7,049 nucleotides of DNA from Trichodesmium sp. MAG_R04 (GCA_023356515.1 JAKQYG010000220.1:1-7049), one strand, 5' to 3'. Counted from the first letter of the stretch, positions 1 to 6,088 are shown. Program-made: numbers and translations. Notes: generated by a model from the letters alone, not told the origin.

Positions 1-111
1 AATTGGATTTGGGTTCATACTCGCAAAGAAAATACTGCTGCACAAAGAGCTGAGTTGGCCATCGCTCCTTGGAGTTGGAACGACCATTATACTTATCCCA
101 CACTTTACTGA
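1..111 (+). CDS. C-terminal end of an unidentified protein (truncated by window edge)
   Basis: Frame 1 is open from the first base to a TGA at 109-111 and gives 36 residues ending in WSWNDHYTYPTLY. The peptide is rich in Trp and Tyr (four Trp, three Tyr) and has a mixed, protein-like composition, so it is probably the tail of a real gene entering from the left. I do not recognise the family. It converges on the minus-strand gene cluster, with a 315-bp gap between the two stops. A chance open frame of this length is possible, so confidence is modest. Confidence 0.4.
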   Translation, partial: NWIWVHTRKENTAAQRAELAIAPWSWNDHYTYPTLY

Positions 112-207
112 TGCACTACCGAACCATCTACTAAAACAGCAGCGAAATAATTCTTTTGTTAGGTAATAATTTGAGTATAATCGCAATCGCCATAAAAAAT
201 GTTTTCA

Positions 208-247
208 GGTAATAGTCAGAGTCAACTTTATTGACCTAACTATTACC
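208..247. terminator. Imperfect hairpin, possible transcription end between convergent genes
   Basis: GGTAATAGT (208-216) pairs perfectly with ACTATTACC (239-247). A second inner stem, GTCAA (221-225) with TTGAC (231-235), closes a 5-nt loop, and an asymmetric 4/3-nt bulge separates the two stems. Neither side has a U-run directly after the stem; on the minus strand a run of six T follows about 10 nt later. It lies between two convergent genes, where a bidirectional terminator would be expected. It could instead be the subterminal hairpin of a lost transposable element. Confidence 0.4.
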
Positions 248-254
248 CCAGCAA

Positions 255-371
255 TTAGGAATGCTTTAGAAATTTTGTAATTTCCTTTTTGGTTGCTTGA
301 ATAGCTTCATCGGCAATGGTGTAAGCACATTGTATATTCAAACATGAATCAGGCACCGAATGGGTACATCT
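255..371 (-). pseudogene. Possible gene scrap, C-terminal fragment of unknown protein
   Basis: A short minus-strand frame of 38 codons lies between an in-frame TAG (372-374) and a TAA stop (255-257). It reads through VPDSCLNIQCAYTIADEAIQ and ends KKEITKFLKHS. The composition looks protein-like (an amphipathic Lys/Glu/Ile helix at the end), but there is no in-frame start codon and no recognisable family. It may be the 3' remnant of a lost gene downstream of the pentapeptide gene, or a chance open frame. Confidence 0.2.
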
Positions 372-426
372 CTAAACTTGAGATCATGAATTAAAAGTCT
401 GAACAATCATCAGGATCAGATTTTAT

Positions 427-939
427 TTATGGACAATTACGTTCTAAAACCGTTATTCGTGAATCATAGATTGTGTCGTCAGGCATAGTAGCCTCGAGTA
501 GAATAGTGTTACATAAATTGGTTCCTTCAAGTTTAGCATCTTTCAAATTTGCACCTCGCATATTAGCTTCTGAAATATTTGCTTTCGATAAATCAGCTCC
601 TACTAGAATTGCTTCCTTTAAATTTGTATCTCCTCCAGATAGATTAGCACTTATCAAGGTTGCACCATTTAACTTAGCATTTTCCAGGTTTGCATTGGTT
701 AGATCAGCGTTGTTTAAGATTGCATTACGAAGGTTAGCGTTAGACAAATCTGCTTCCGACAGGTTCGAACAATTGAGTGGTGCCCCTGATAGGTCGCACC
801 CCGAACATTCGTTTCTGTCTTTCAACAGGAGTAGCTCATCCTTATCAAAAGCACTAGCAGGCAAACTGAATATCGTTAAGCTAAGGATAATTGTCAGAAC
901 AAGAGCAGAGAATTTAAGAAACCAAGGTTTAAGATTCAT
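427..939 (-). CDS. Secreted pentapeptide-repeat protein (thylakoid lumen or periplasm type)
   Basis: 170 residues. Residues 1-30 form a Sec-type signal peptide: a short basic start, a hydrophobic core (SALVLTIILSLTIFSL) and an ASA cleavage motif before FDKDE. From about residue 48 to 149 there are some 19 pentapeptide units of the A(D/N)LxX type, which in this family fold into a right-handed quadrilateral beta-helix. The register is broken once, by a 7-residue unit near 103-109 (GDTNLKE). Five cysteines (C45, C48, C57, C143, C169) frame the helix at both ends and could form disulfides in an oxidising compartment. Family members are common in cyanobacteria, but their biochemical role is mostly unknown. 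The ATG at 937-939 is chosen because it begins the signal peptide; no clear Shine-Dalgarno sequence is visible. It is the last gene of the minus-strand series, 159 bp after the small-subunit stop, and may have its own promoter. Confidence 0.9.
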   Translation of the reverse strand: MNLKPWFLKFSALVLTIILSLTIFSLPASAFDKDELLLLKDRNECSGCDLSGAPLNCSNLSEADLSNANLRNAILNNADLTNANLENAKLNGATLISANLSGGDTNLKEAILVGADLSKANISEANMRGANLKDAKLEGTNLCNTILLEATMPDDTIYDSRITVLERNCP

Positions 940-1034
940 AATGTCTGTATCTAAGTGTTTTCAATTAAAGTCTGTTCAAGAAAGTTGTGCTATTTTAGCT
1001 TCCCAGGCTGATAATTCAAGCCTGTGAAAGCCTT

Positions 1035-1182
1035 ATGCTGGCTCAATGTGTCTGATGGCTTTTGGGGTTCTTGGCTCCAGGTAGCGTATCCTGGTGCTTT
1101 AGCAGCATGCTGGCTCAATGTAATTGTCTGATGGCTTTTGGGGTTCTTGGCTCCAGGTAGCGTATCCTGGTGCTTTAGCAGC
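1035..1182. repeat. Tandem duplication, 72 bp + 76 bp, at the 3' end of the dehydrogenase small-subunit gene
   Basis: Two head-to-tail copies, 1035-1106 (72 bp) and 1107-1182 (76 bp), are identical by eye except for a 4-bp indel (AATT present only in the second, near 1122-1126). Each copy holds the inverted repeat CCAGG-8 nt-CCTGG, and the junction makes a 10-bp palindrome, CAGCATGCTG. The 1107-1182 copy encodes the last residues of the small subunit; the 1035-1106 copy lies beyond its stop codon. The near-identity suggests a recent event. Confidence 0.95.
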
Positions 1183-1581
1183 CCGGGGATGCAACCCGAC
1201 AGCCGGCCATAAAAGTCCTTCAGTATAAGCATAAGGATTAGGAATAAAGCTACTATGATTGTGGAGTATAGTGCTAGTACTAGCAAATTGCTTGATATAC
1301 CACTTGGGTAGTTTATACCAGGTAGCTGTATACCATAGCTTGATAATGTTACCGGCTATTAACCCGAGTTTGTCAGATGCCAGAATATTCTCTACATCCT
1401 TATTCTCGTGAAAGGTTAGTAGCAATTCTTTAAACATTTTTCCACCAATTGTGCTCCAAATGGTCTCAAAGTAAAGATCAACTTGACCTGTTCCTTGCAA
1501 GTCGAACAGAGAAAACCCTGTTACCTCTACGGAAAAATCAAGAAAATACTTCATTAAATCAGACTTGTTAATATCATCCAC
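1099..1581 (-). CDS. FAD-dependent sugar/alcohol dehydrogenase small subunit (FAD-SLDH family-like)
   Basis: 160 residues. The helical N-terminal half (FLDFSVEVTGFSLFDL, about 14-28), the central IIKLWYTATWY (79-89) and the C-terminal PYAYTEGLLWPAVG (116-129) followed by PGYATWSQEP (138-147) fit the pattern I know for small subunits of membrane FAD sorbitol/gluconate/glucose dehydrogenases. Those subunits pair with a GMC-type large subunit and usually carry a Tat signal; none is present here. The start is GTG at 1579-1581: an in-frame TAA lies two codons upstream (1585-1587), and an AGG lies about 10 nt before the GTG. The first in-frame ATG is codon 10. The stop (1099-1101) lies within the tandem duplication: codons from about A134 on come from the first copy, and the last two residues (Cys-Cys) and the stop from the second. 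It is in the same orientation as the GMC gene, separated from the ferritin-like gene by a tnpB remnant. Family assignment is by pattern only. Confidence 0.65.
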   Translation of the reverse strand: MDDINKSDLMKYFLDFSVEVTGFSLFDLQGTGQVDLYFETIWSTIGGKMFKELLLTFHENKDVENILASDKLGLIAGNIIKLWYTATWYKLPKWYIKQFASTSTILHNHSSFIPNPYAYTEGLLWPAVGLHPRAAKAPGYATWSQEPQKPSDNYIEPACC

Positions 1582-1587
1582 TGGTTA

Positions 1588-1897
1588 TTTACCTGCTCTA
1601 TAGAACTGATACAAAGGCCCACAGAAGGTGGGCAATTTGATGTTTACTTCCTGCTTCAACTGAGGCCGTCGGCGGTTACTCATCCACAGGCATTCACGGG
1701 TCTTGACCGACCGCATCTCCTGAGTGCGTCTTGCATCCTGTCCGTGAACCGTTTCCCCAGGAAATGGAGACCTCAGAATTACGCACTCGCTTTTTTAAAT
1801 TCATACCTCCATTCAGACCGAAGTCTATAGATATCCCACACTCAGGGCAGTCAAAGCTCCCATCTAATGGGGTCAAACAAATTTGACTTCCGACTTC
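1588..1897 (-). pseudogene. tnpB: Degraded 3' end of a tnpB (IS200/IS605-superfamily OrfB) gene
   Basis: The minus-strand frame downstream of a TGA at 1898-1900 reads SQIC, then PLDGSFDCPECG, then DFGLNGGMNLKKR. This matches the TnpB zinc-ribbon pattern (SQxCxxCG, a PL..R..CPxCG stretch, then DRDxNAAxNI) with an internal deletion, one lost CxxC cysteine, and the catalytic-region DRDxNAA decayed to DFGLNGG. That frame stops at 1694-1696. After about 1765 the next frame is continuously open and continues with GETVHGQDAR, then SVKTREC, RRRPQLKQEVNIKLPTF and a TAA at 1585-1587, as expected for a cyanobacterial TnpB tail after a frameshift at the CCTGGGG run. The RuvC-like N-terminal part is absent. 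The remnant starts 9-12 bp past the ferritin-like stop and runs to the small-subunit start, so an insertion or deletion event shaped this gap. It is non-functional as a protein. Confidence 0.7.
1617..1633 (-). mobile_element. Terminal hairpin, probable right end of the tnpB element
   Basis: GCCCAC (1617-1622) and GTGGGC (1628-1633) form a perfect 6-bp stem with a 5-nt loop, just past the KQEVN tail of the tnpB remnant. Subterminal hairpins at this position are the hallmark of IS200/IS605 right ends, where they serve TnpA recognition and form part of the omega RNA. The exact element boundary cannot be set; it probably lies between about 1590 and 1616. Confidence 0.55.
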
Positions 1898-1908
1898 TCA
1901 GGTTTCTG

Positions 1909-3033
1909 TCAGCGATAAATAGGACCGGCATGACAGCCATCTTCATCTCCAGGAATAGGATTGCGAATCAGACTATTAGCCAAATCCCTGAGTCGGAACA
2001 TCTCTCCCACCGCAGGAACCAACTTTTCAGGAGAACCGTTAAAGGAACATTCAATCTGTTTTAGAAAACAACTGTAAAGTCTTTCGAAGTCCTGGCCGCG
2101 ATCATATAACTCTGGATCTCCTTGATAATCACTTAGTTTAACATTCTTTTTGACGGGATAAACAGCATCCCAATCTACAGTAAAAGTATCACCTGTAGGA
2201 TGATTCGGTTCATCGGTATATTGATCCTCCTCTTTATCAATAACATAGTATCGACCCAACTTTAGTTGTTGGAAACAATAGTAATGACAAAGTTTTCCTT
2301 CATTATTATATATCGTTCTATTTTTAGAACCCTCACCCTGGAATTGAATTATCCTCAAGGCTTTTATGGCACTTTCAAGATCCGTTACCTTGAATATCTC
2401 TCCTGCACCGTCGTAGTAATATTCACGGGTGATTTGCTTGCTTTCGTCGCCAGTGAATAGATCAACGTTCTGATCATTTAGATAATACAAACCATTAATT
2501 ATCTCTTCATAGAACGCCCCAATACTGGGGTATTGCGGATCATTTTCGTCATCATCATTGCGACCAAAAATTGGGAGTAAAAAATTAATTCCCTGCAAGC
2601 TTGACAATTTTGGGTCTGATGGACTCTTTGTTGATGCCCCTCCATTGATTCCATCCATATCCTCAAAACGTTCGATATTGAGAAAAGTCTCTACTGTTTC
2701 TGGTGAAAACTTGTCAACATCCACGCAAAAGTCTCCTATCCCACCTGGTAGCAGACCCGGATATTCTGGAACAAAACCTTCGTTTGTCAAAACTTGATCT
2801 ATGTTTCCACCCACCGCATTAAACACATTTGCTACCAGGGTTAGATGTAACATTTCCTCCACAACAACAGTACGAATCATGTGAAAAGCCTCTAGATTCG
2901 ATCCGGGCTTAAGGGAGTAAAGGGCTGTCAGATAAGGAGGAATAGTTGCGTGTTCCACACTCATGGCGTTTTTGAGATGCTGATGCAAGGATTCAATAGT
3001 CTTGATGTTCCTTGGTAATTCGGGATTAGTCAT
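1909..3033 (-). CDS. Ferritin-like protein of the VioB / iminophenyl-pyruvate dimer synthase family
   Basis: 374 residues. The N-terminal domain has SVEHATIPPYLTALYSL (25-41) followed by VVVEEMLHLTLVANVFNAVGG (56-76), giving Glu27, Glu59/Glu60 and His63 as likely metal ligands of a four-helix ferritin-like bundle. A second half carries FYEEI (about 174-178), IIQFQGEGS (228-236) and GKLCHYYCF (246-254), which plausibly supply Glu177, Glu234 and His250. This is the layout of the ferritin-like domain that forms the N-terminal part of VioB, which couples indole-pyruvate imine in violacein synthesis. Stand-alone members are widespread and mostly uncharacterised, so the substrate here is unknown. 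The ATG at 3031-3033 is supported by AGAGGT at 3041-3046, 7 nt upstream. It lies 147 bp after the GMC gene on the same strand, consistent with an operon. No signal peptide is seen. An acidic low-complexity stretch (NDDDENDPQ, 159-167) lies between the halves. Confidence 0.85.
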   Translation of the reverse strand: MTNPELPRNIKTIESLHQHLKNAMSVEHATIPPYLTALYSLKPGSNLEAFHMIRTVVVEEMLHLTLVANVFNAVGGNIDQVLTNEGFVPEYPGLLPGGIGDFCVDVDKFSPETVETFLNIERFEDMDGINGGASTKSPSDPKLSSLQGINFLLPIFGRNDDDENDPQYPSIGAFYEEIINGLYYLNDQNVDLFTGDESKQITREYYYDGAGEIFKVTDLESAIKALRIIQFQGEGSKNRTIYNNEGKLCHYYCFQQLKLGRYYVIDKEEDQYTDEPNHPTGDTFTVDWDAVYPVKKNVKLSDYQGDPELYDRGQDFERLYSCFLKQIECSFNGSPEKLVPAVGEMFRLRDLANSLIRNPIPGDEDGCHAGPIYR

Positions 3034-3039
3034 AGATAA

Positions 3040-3046
3040 TACCTCT
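3040..3046 (-). promoter_or_regulatory. Ribosome binding site of the ferritin-like gene
   Basis: On the minus strand AGAGGT (plus 3041-3046) ends 7 nt before the ATG at 3033. It supports this start over any internal Met. Confidence 0.65.
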
Positions 3047-3114
3047 GCTAATTATATTTTCAACAGTTGTTTTGTTGTTGGTAATCTTCTTTACTAACTC
3101 AAACAAATAATCAT

Positions 3115-3183
3115 AGGACTTACGCAGCGCTGCTCTATATGGTGTATTTTTGATGAATATTTCATACATTTGCGCTATAATTA
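3115..3183 (+). repeat. Intergenic repeat copy A (AGGACTTACGCAGC...), overlapping the GMC stop
   Basis: This copy begins AGGACTTACGCAGCGCTGCT and ends around GCTATAATTA, at the TAA stop of the GMC gene (3181-3183 on plus). It aligns in the same orientation with 5250-5320 at roughly three quarters identity by eye. AGGACTTACGC is a motif I associate with dispersed cyanobacterial intergenic repeats and small mobile elements; that link is from memory. Confidence 0.6.
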
Positions 3184-5070
3184 GTGCCTTTCATTTAGTT
3201 CTTTAATCATTTTTTCAGAAGCCAACAAAGCCAGCGCGGCAATACTCAATGTTGTATTGGAACTGCCAATAGATGGCATACTACCAGAACCTAATAGAAA
3301 AAGATTATGATGATCCCATGAACGCTGATTTTCATCAACAACGGAATCTGTTGAGTACTTTCCCATTATATGAGTCCCTGAAAAGTGGTTTCCTCCTCGC
3401 AACCAGTAGCCTTTACCCTCATACATAAAATAGGAGGGGTCATCTGAACTATAACAGGTCTCATCTATTGCTTTCAATCGGTCGAATATAAACCTAGAAA
3501 GCTTTCGGGCAAAGGCCATTGTCTTTTTACAGTAATCAGGTATATCAAAGTGAATGACAGGGCGACAATTTCCCAGTCTATCCTTATAATCCTGATTGAT
3601 GGTGACTCGGTTCTTTTGATCGGCGGGTAATTCACACATAAAGGCTAACAGTAGCTGCCGTGGAATTTGACTGATTAGTTCATGGCGAAGTTTCCGTCCA
3701 TACTTACCCTGATCAACAGCATCTATTAGCACCTTATCTGGACTAGTACCTGCCCATCCCCAACCATCATTGTGGACATCCATTGAAAATGCAGCTTGCT
3801 GGCTACGAAAATTACCGTAACGAAATGTGTTGATTCCTGATGTCACAAGAGGACCGCGCATGACGCCAGCATTTTTAGGCATCGAAGCCCAAGCTAAGAG
3901 ATAGGGATGATCCATCAGATAGCGGCCCATCAGATCATTGCTACTGCGCAAATTAGAAGCGAGCATGATCCGAGCGTTTTCTATGGCACCGGCTGCTAAG
4001 ACAAATAAACGTCCCTTAACATTTCTAACAGTGTGCTGGGAAGAGGACTTATCCCGATAGTGTTTATAGTGAATGGTAACAACACAATTATTTTCCGGAT
4101 CTGTTTCTACCTGAGAAGCTACAGCTTGGGGTAGTAAATGTACAATGGGTTCTTGACGAGGCTTGATCCAATTTAAGGTTCTACGGGCATCATATTTGGC
4201 TTGAACTGGACAGATGGGTACGCAGTTCGCGTTTCCTTGGCATCGTTCTCCATGTTCAATTGGGTGGACACTGGCAATTCCTTTGGGAATGAAATCGACA
4301 TTAACACCTCTGCCTTCGGTAAAGATTTTATAGTCAGGGTTCGGTTCGCTATTGCGACCTTGGGGAAAAGTGCTGAGTTTTAATTCTTTTTCTTCTTTGT
4401 TATCTCCTTCACCGATGCAATAGGTAATATTTCCGCACAACGGATCATCTTTTTTAAGCCCATTATCAACTTGCTTATCCAAGTAAGAAGGAGGAAGCTT
4501 TTTCATGGGGAAGACATAGCCCTCTATAAAGGTTGCCCCTAGCTCTTTTTGTTCTTCTACGTCTCCGGCAACCCCAATCTCATACTCAGCATCGCGGTAG
4601 TAGGGCTGAAGTTTTTCATAGGAAATCGGCCAGTCAAGACCTTGTTGATAATTTGAGTGGAGGTTGAAATCCTCGGGTAACATCCGTATAGTTTTCCCTT
4701 CCCAGTGCATGGTTGTTCCACCCATAATCCTTGTATAGGAACCACTAATTGGCAGAGTGCCTTTTTCTTCAAAATAGCCATGTAAACCATCAGTGGGACT
4801 GGGAGCGTTGGGATTATAGGGATAGGGAGAGTTGGAGTTCTTATCCACAGCACTATAAAAGGTTTCAATGTAACTTTGAAACCCTTTAAGGGTTAAACCC
4901 TCACCAGTTCCTGCTTCAAGAATTAAAACCCTTTTATTCTGTTCACTTAATTTTTTGGCTACAATTGCTCCGGCAATTCCGGCCCCAACGACTACAACAT
5001 CGTATTCAGTTTTAGAGGCAGTCTCTGGATTGACTATTAATATCGGTTTATTTGGTTTATTTTGACCCAT
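3181..5070 (-). CDS. GMC-family FAD-dependent dehydrogenase, large subunit with probable [3Fe-4S] Cys motif
   Basis: 629 residues. The N-terminal FAD/Rossmann motif is DVVVVGAGIAGAIVA (24-38: G29, G31, G34) with LILEAG at 49-54. The second GMC signature RIMGGTTMHWEG lies at 114-125. C277, C283 and C287 (CQGNANCVPICP) have the C-x5-C-x3-C spacing I recall for the [3Fe-4S] cluster of bacterial FAD glucose dehydrogenase. Near the C-terminus NHFSGTHIMG (561-570) supplies the active-site His562, and SSNTTLSIAALAL (603-615) supplies Asn605, the His/Asn pair used by GMC dehydrogenases to oxidise an alcohol or sugar hydroxyl. Length and domain order are full for the family. No Tat or Sec signal is present. 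The ATG at 5068-5070 is preceded by GAGGA at 5078-5082 with a 7-nt spacer. It is the first gene of the minus-strand series and is flanked on both sides by copies of one intergenic repeat. The substrate (sugar, polyol or other alcohol) cannot be told from sequence. Confidence 0.92.
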   Translation of the reverse strand: MGQNKPNKPILIVNPETASKTEYDVVVVGAGIAGAIVAKKLSEQNKRVLILEAGTGEGLTLKGFQSYIETFYSAVDKNSNSPYPYNPNAPSPTDGLHGYFEEKGTLPISGSYTRIMGGTTMHWEGKTIRMLPEDFNLHSNYQQGLDWPISYEKLQPYYRDAEYEIGVAGDVEEQKELGATFIEGYVFPMKKLPPSYLDKQVDNGLKKDDPLCGNITYCIGEGDNKEEKELKLSTFPQGRNSEPNPDYKIFTEGRGVNVDFIPKGIASVHPIEHGERCQGNANCVPICPVQAKYDARRTLNWIKPRQEPIVHLLPQAVASQVETDPENNCVVTIHYKHYRDKSSSQHTVRNVKGRLFVLAAGAIENARIMLASNLRSSNDLMGRYLMDHPYLLAWASMPKNAGVMRGPLVTSGINTFRYGNFRSQQAAFSMDVHNDGWGWAGTSPDKVLIDAVDQGKYGRKLRHELISQIPRQLLLAFMCELPADQKNRVTINQDYKDRLGNCRPVIHFDIPDYCKKTMAFARKLSRFIFDRLKAIDETCYSSDDPSYFMYEGKGYWLRGGNHFSGTHIMGKYSTDSVVDENQRSWDHHNLFLLGSGSMPSIGSSNTTLSIAALALLASEKMIKELNERH

Positions 5071-5077
5071 ATGTCAT

Positions 5078-5082
5078 TCCTC
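5078..5082 (-). promoter_or_regulatory. Ribosome binding site of the GMC dehydrogenase gene
   Basis: GAGGA on the minus strand lies 7 nt before the ATG at 5070, close to the ideal spacing, and fixes the chosen start. Confidence 0.7.
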
Positions 5083-5168
5083 AATAATTACACATTACGC
5101 CACTATTTGGCTCGCTGACATCGAAATATGGTTATAGCAGTCGAAGTATAGAACTACGGATAAGTAAG

Positions 5169-5191
5169 AAGTCAGAAGTAATCTCTGACTT
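5169..5191. repeat. Perfect hairpin upstream of the GMC gene
   Basis: AAGTCAGA (5169-5176) and TCTGACTT (5184-5191) form an 8-bp perfect stem with a 7-nt loop. It sits about 100 bp upstream of the GMC start and could be a protein-binding operator, a terminator-like structure or repeat debris. The 11-mer AAGTCAGAAGT beginning here recurs inverted at 5647-5657. Confidence 0.55.
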
Positions 5192-5249
5192 AATTTCAGC
5201 ATTTAGTAATGCCCTAACCTTTGCTTCGACGTCGATAACTATTTGGGAG

Positions 5250-5320
5250 AGGACTCACGCAGCACCGCTAGATATGCTGTGTTATTGGTGAATACTTCCG
5301 ATATTTATACTACAATATTA
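5250..5320 (+). repeat. Intergenic repeat copy B (AGGACTCACGCAGC...), upstream of the GMC gene
   Basis: This is a direct-orientation partner of 3115-3183: AGGACT(T/C)ACGCAGC, then GCT, ATATG, TGT, TTG, TGAATA, TTC and CTA..AAT blocks align along the whole length with scattered substitutions and one 1-2 nt indel. The two copies bracket the GMC gene. Shorter AGGACT(T)-containing matches occur at 5580 and 6053, without extended similarity. Confidence 0.6.
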
Positions 5321-5701
5321 ACAACCAAGTACAGGAAACTAGAATAACATTGTCAATGAATTTTCCATCTAGTCCCATTGATTGACAGTCGATTAATTTC
5401 ACGTCAAATCCTCAAATAAAAAATAAAAAGATTATGGCGTTAGACGAATCGACAATTTAGCTAATAAGTAAATTACAATCCAGTAGATTCAAACAAATAC
5501 TTACGAGCTATTAATGTATTTTGCACTACAGTTAGTATATTGCTATAAGCCTTAACCAATTTACATTACTAGATACTATAGGACTACCCATTTAGCTTAG
5601 GGAATAGGTGACAGAAATCATGAAATTGAGTCAGGGACGACTTTTGACTTCTGACTTGCTTATAGCGCCATAACTACTTTGAAATATATCCACACTCAAC
5701 A

Positions 5702-5751
5702 CAATAAATTATTCGGAAATTAAAGTCAATAGCAAAATCAATAAATTATTC
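5702..5751. repeat. 13-bp direct repeat CAATAAATTATTC
   Basis: CAATAAATTATTC occurs at 5702-5714 and again at 5739-5751, 37 bp apart. Each copy is followed within a few bases by half of an inverted CGGAA/TTCCG pair. Its function is not evident. Confidence 0.6.
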
Positions 5752-5752
5752 A

Positions 5753-5933
5753 ATTCCGCACCATAAATATGCTACAAGGGTTTTTTTGACGAAGAAGGTG
5801 GATTACAGCCTCTATTATTGCTATCAATTCTTAATAATTTGTGTAATATGATTTTTACTTACAATATTCATAGTTATTATTAGGCATAGCTTGTAATCAC
5901 TAGTTTGATATACTATATTTTGAAGTGCGGAAT
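5753..5933. repeat. Segment bounded by 9-bp inverted repeats
   Basis: ATTCCGCAC (5753-5761) and GTGCGGAAT (5925-5933) are perfect inverted repeats enclosing a segment of about 180 bp with no open frame. The size would suit a small non-autonomous element, but no target-site duplication is obvious, and 9 bp can arise by chance in 1 kb. Confidence 0.3.
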
Positions 5934-6088
5934 ATAAATTTAAAGGCTGAAAAAACTGTGGGGATTGGCTTGCAGCATTTATAGCTTTTTAAGAAATTTT
6001 CTTATTTTAGATATGCGAATGACTTCATACAATATTTCTATATAATAACAACAGGACTTATGCCAATTCACTTAGGTCCAAGCTATGT

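Larger units (their letters stand above)
112..426. other. Intergenic region between convergent genes
   Basis: This AT-rich gap separates the stop of the left-edge gene from the stop of the minus-strand pentapeptide gene. It holds the imperfect hairpin at 208-247 and a possible minus-strand coding scrap at 255-371, listed separately. A small 5-bp hairpin (ATCTC 368-372 / GAGAT 380-384) is also visible. No RNA gene is recognised. Confidence 0.6.
5071..6088. other. About 1 kb AT-rich intergenic region without a supported gene
   Basis: No open frame of convincing length or composition is present on either strand. The stretch contains the GMC upstream region, a perfect hairpin (5169-5191), a 10-bp palindrome TCGACGTCGA (5226-5235), repeat copy B (5250-5320), a 7-bp inverted repeat TGTCAAT (5351-5357)/ATTGACA (5381-5387), an inverted 11-mer shared between 5169-5179 and 5647-5657, a 13-bp direct repeat and a pair of 9-bp inverted repeats (listed separately). 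The GMC promoter is expected within about the first 200 bp, but I cannot place -10/-35 boxes with confidence. Confidence 0.6.

Noticed and set aside
473..1027. 184-codon plus-strand open frame opposite the pentapeptide gene
   Set aside because: It is the antisense of the repeated A(D/N)LxX codons, which keeps the opposite strand open; the signal peptide and repeat pattern are on the minus strand.
990..1286. 98-codon minus-strand frame crossing both tandem copies
   Set aside because: It reads the first copy out of the small-subunit frame and the second copy beyond the true stop; it exists only because of the 4-bp indel and the duplication.
1867..2797. Plus-strand frames at 1867-2064, 2266-2460 and 2558-2797
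   Set aside because: They lie opposite the well-supported ferritin-like gene and show no family pattern.
4201..4868. Frames at 4201-4383 (plus) and 4557-4868 (minus) inside the GMC gene
   Set aside because: Both are alternative frames of the conserved GMC dehydrogenase and have no independent support.
5434..5460. Mini-frame MALDESTI
   Set aside because: Only eight codons, no ribosome site, and no family; it could be the start of a lost gene but cannot be supported.
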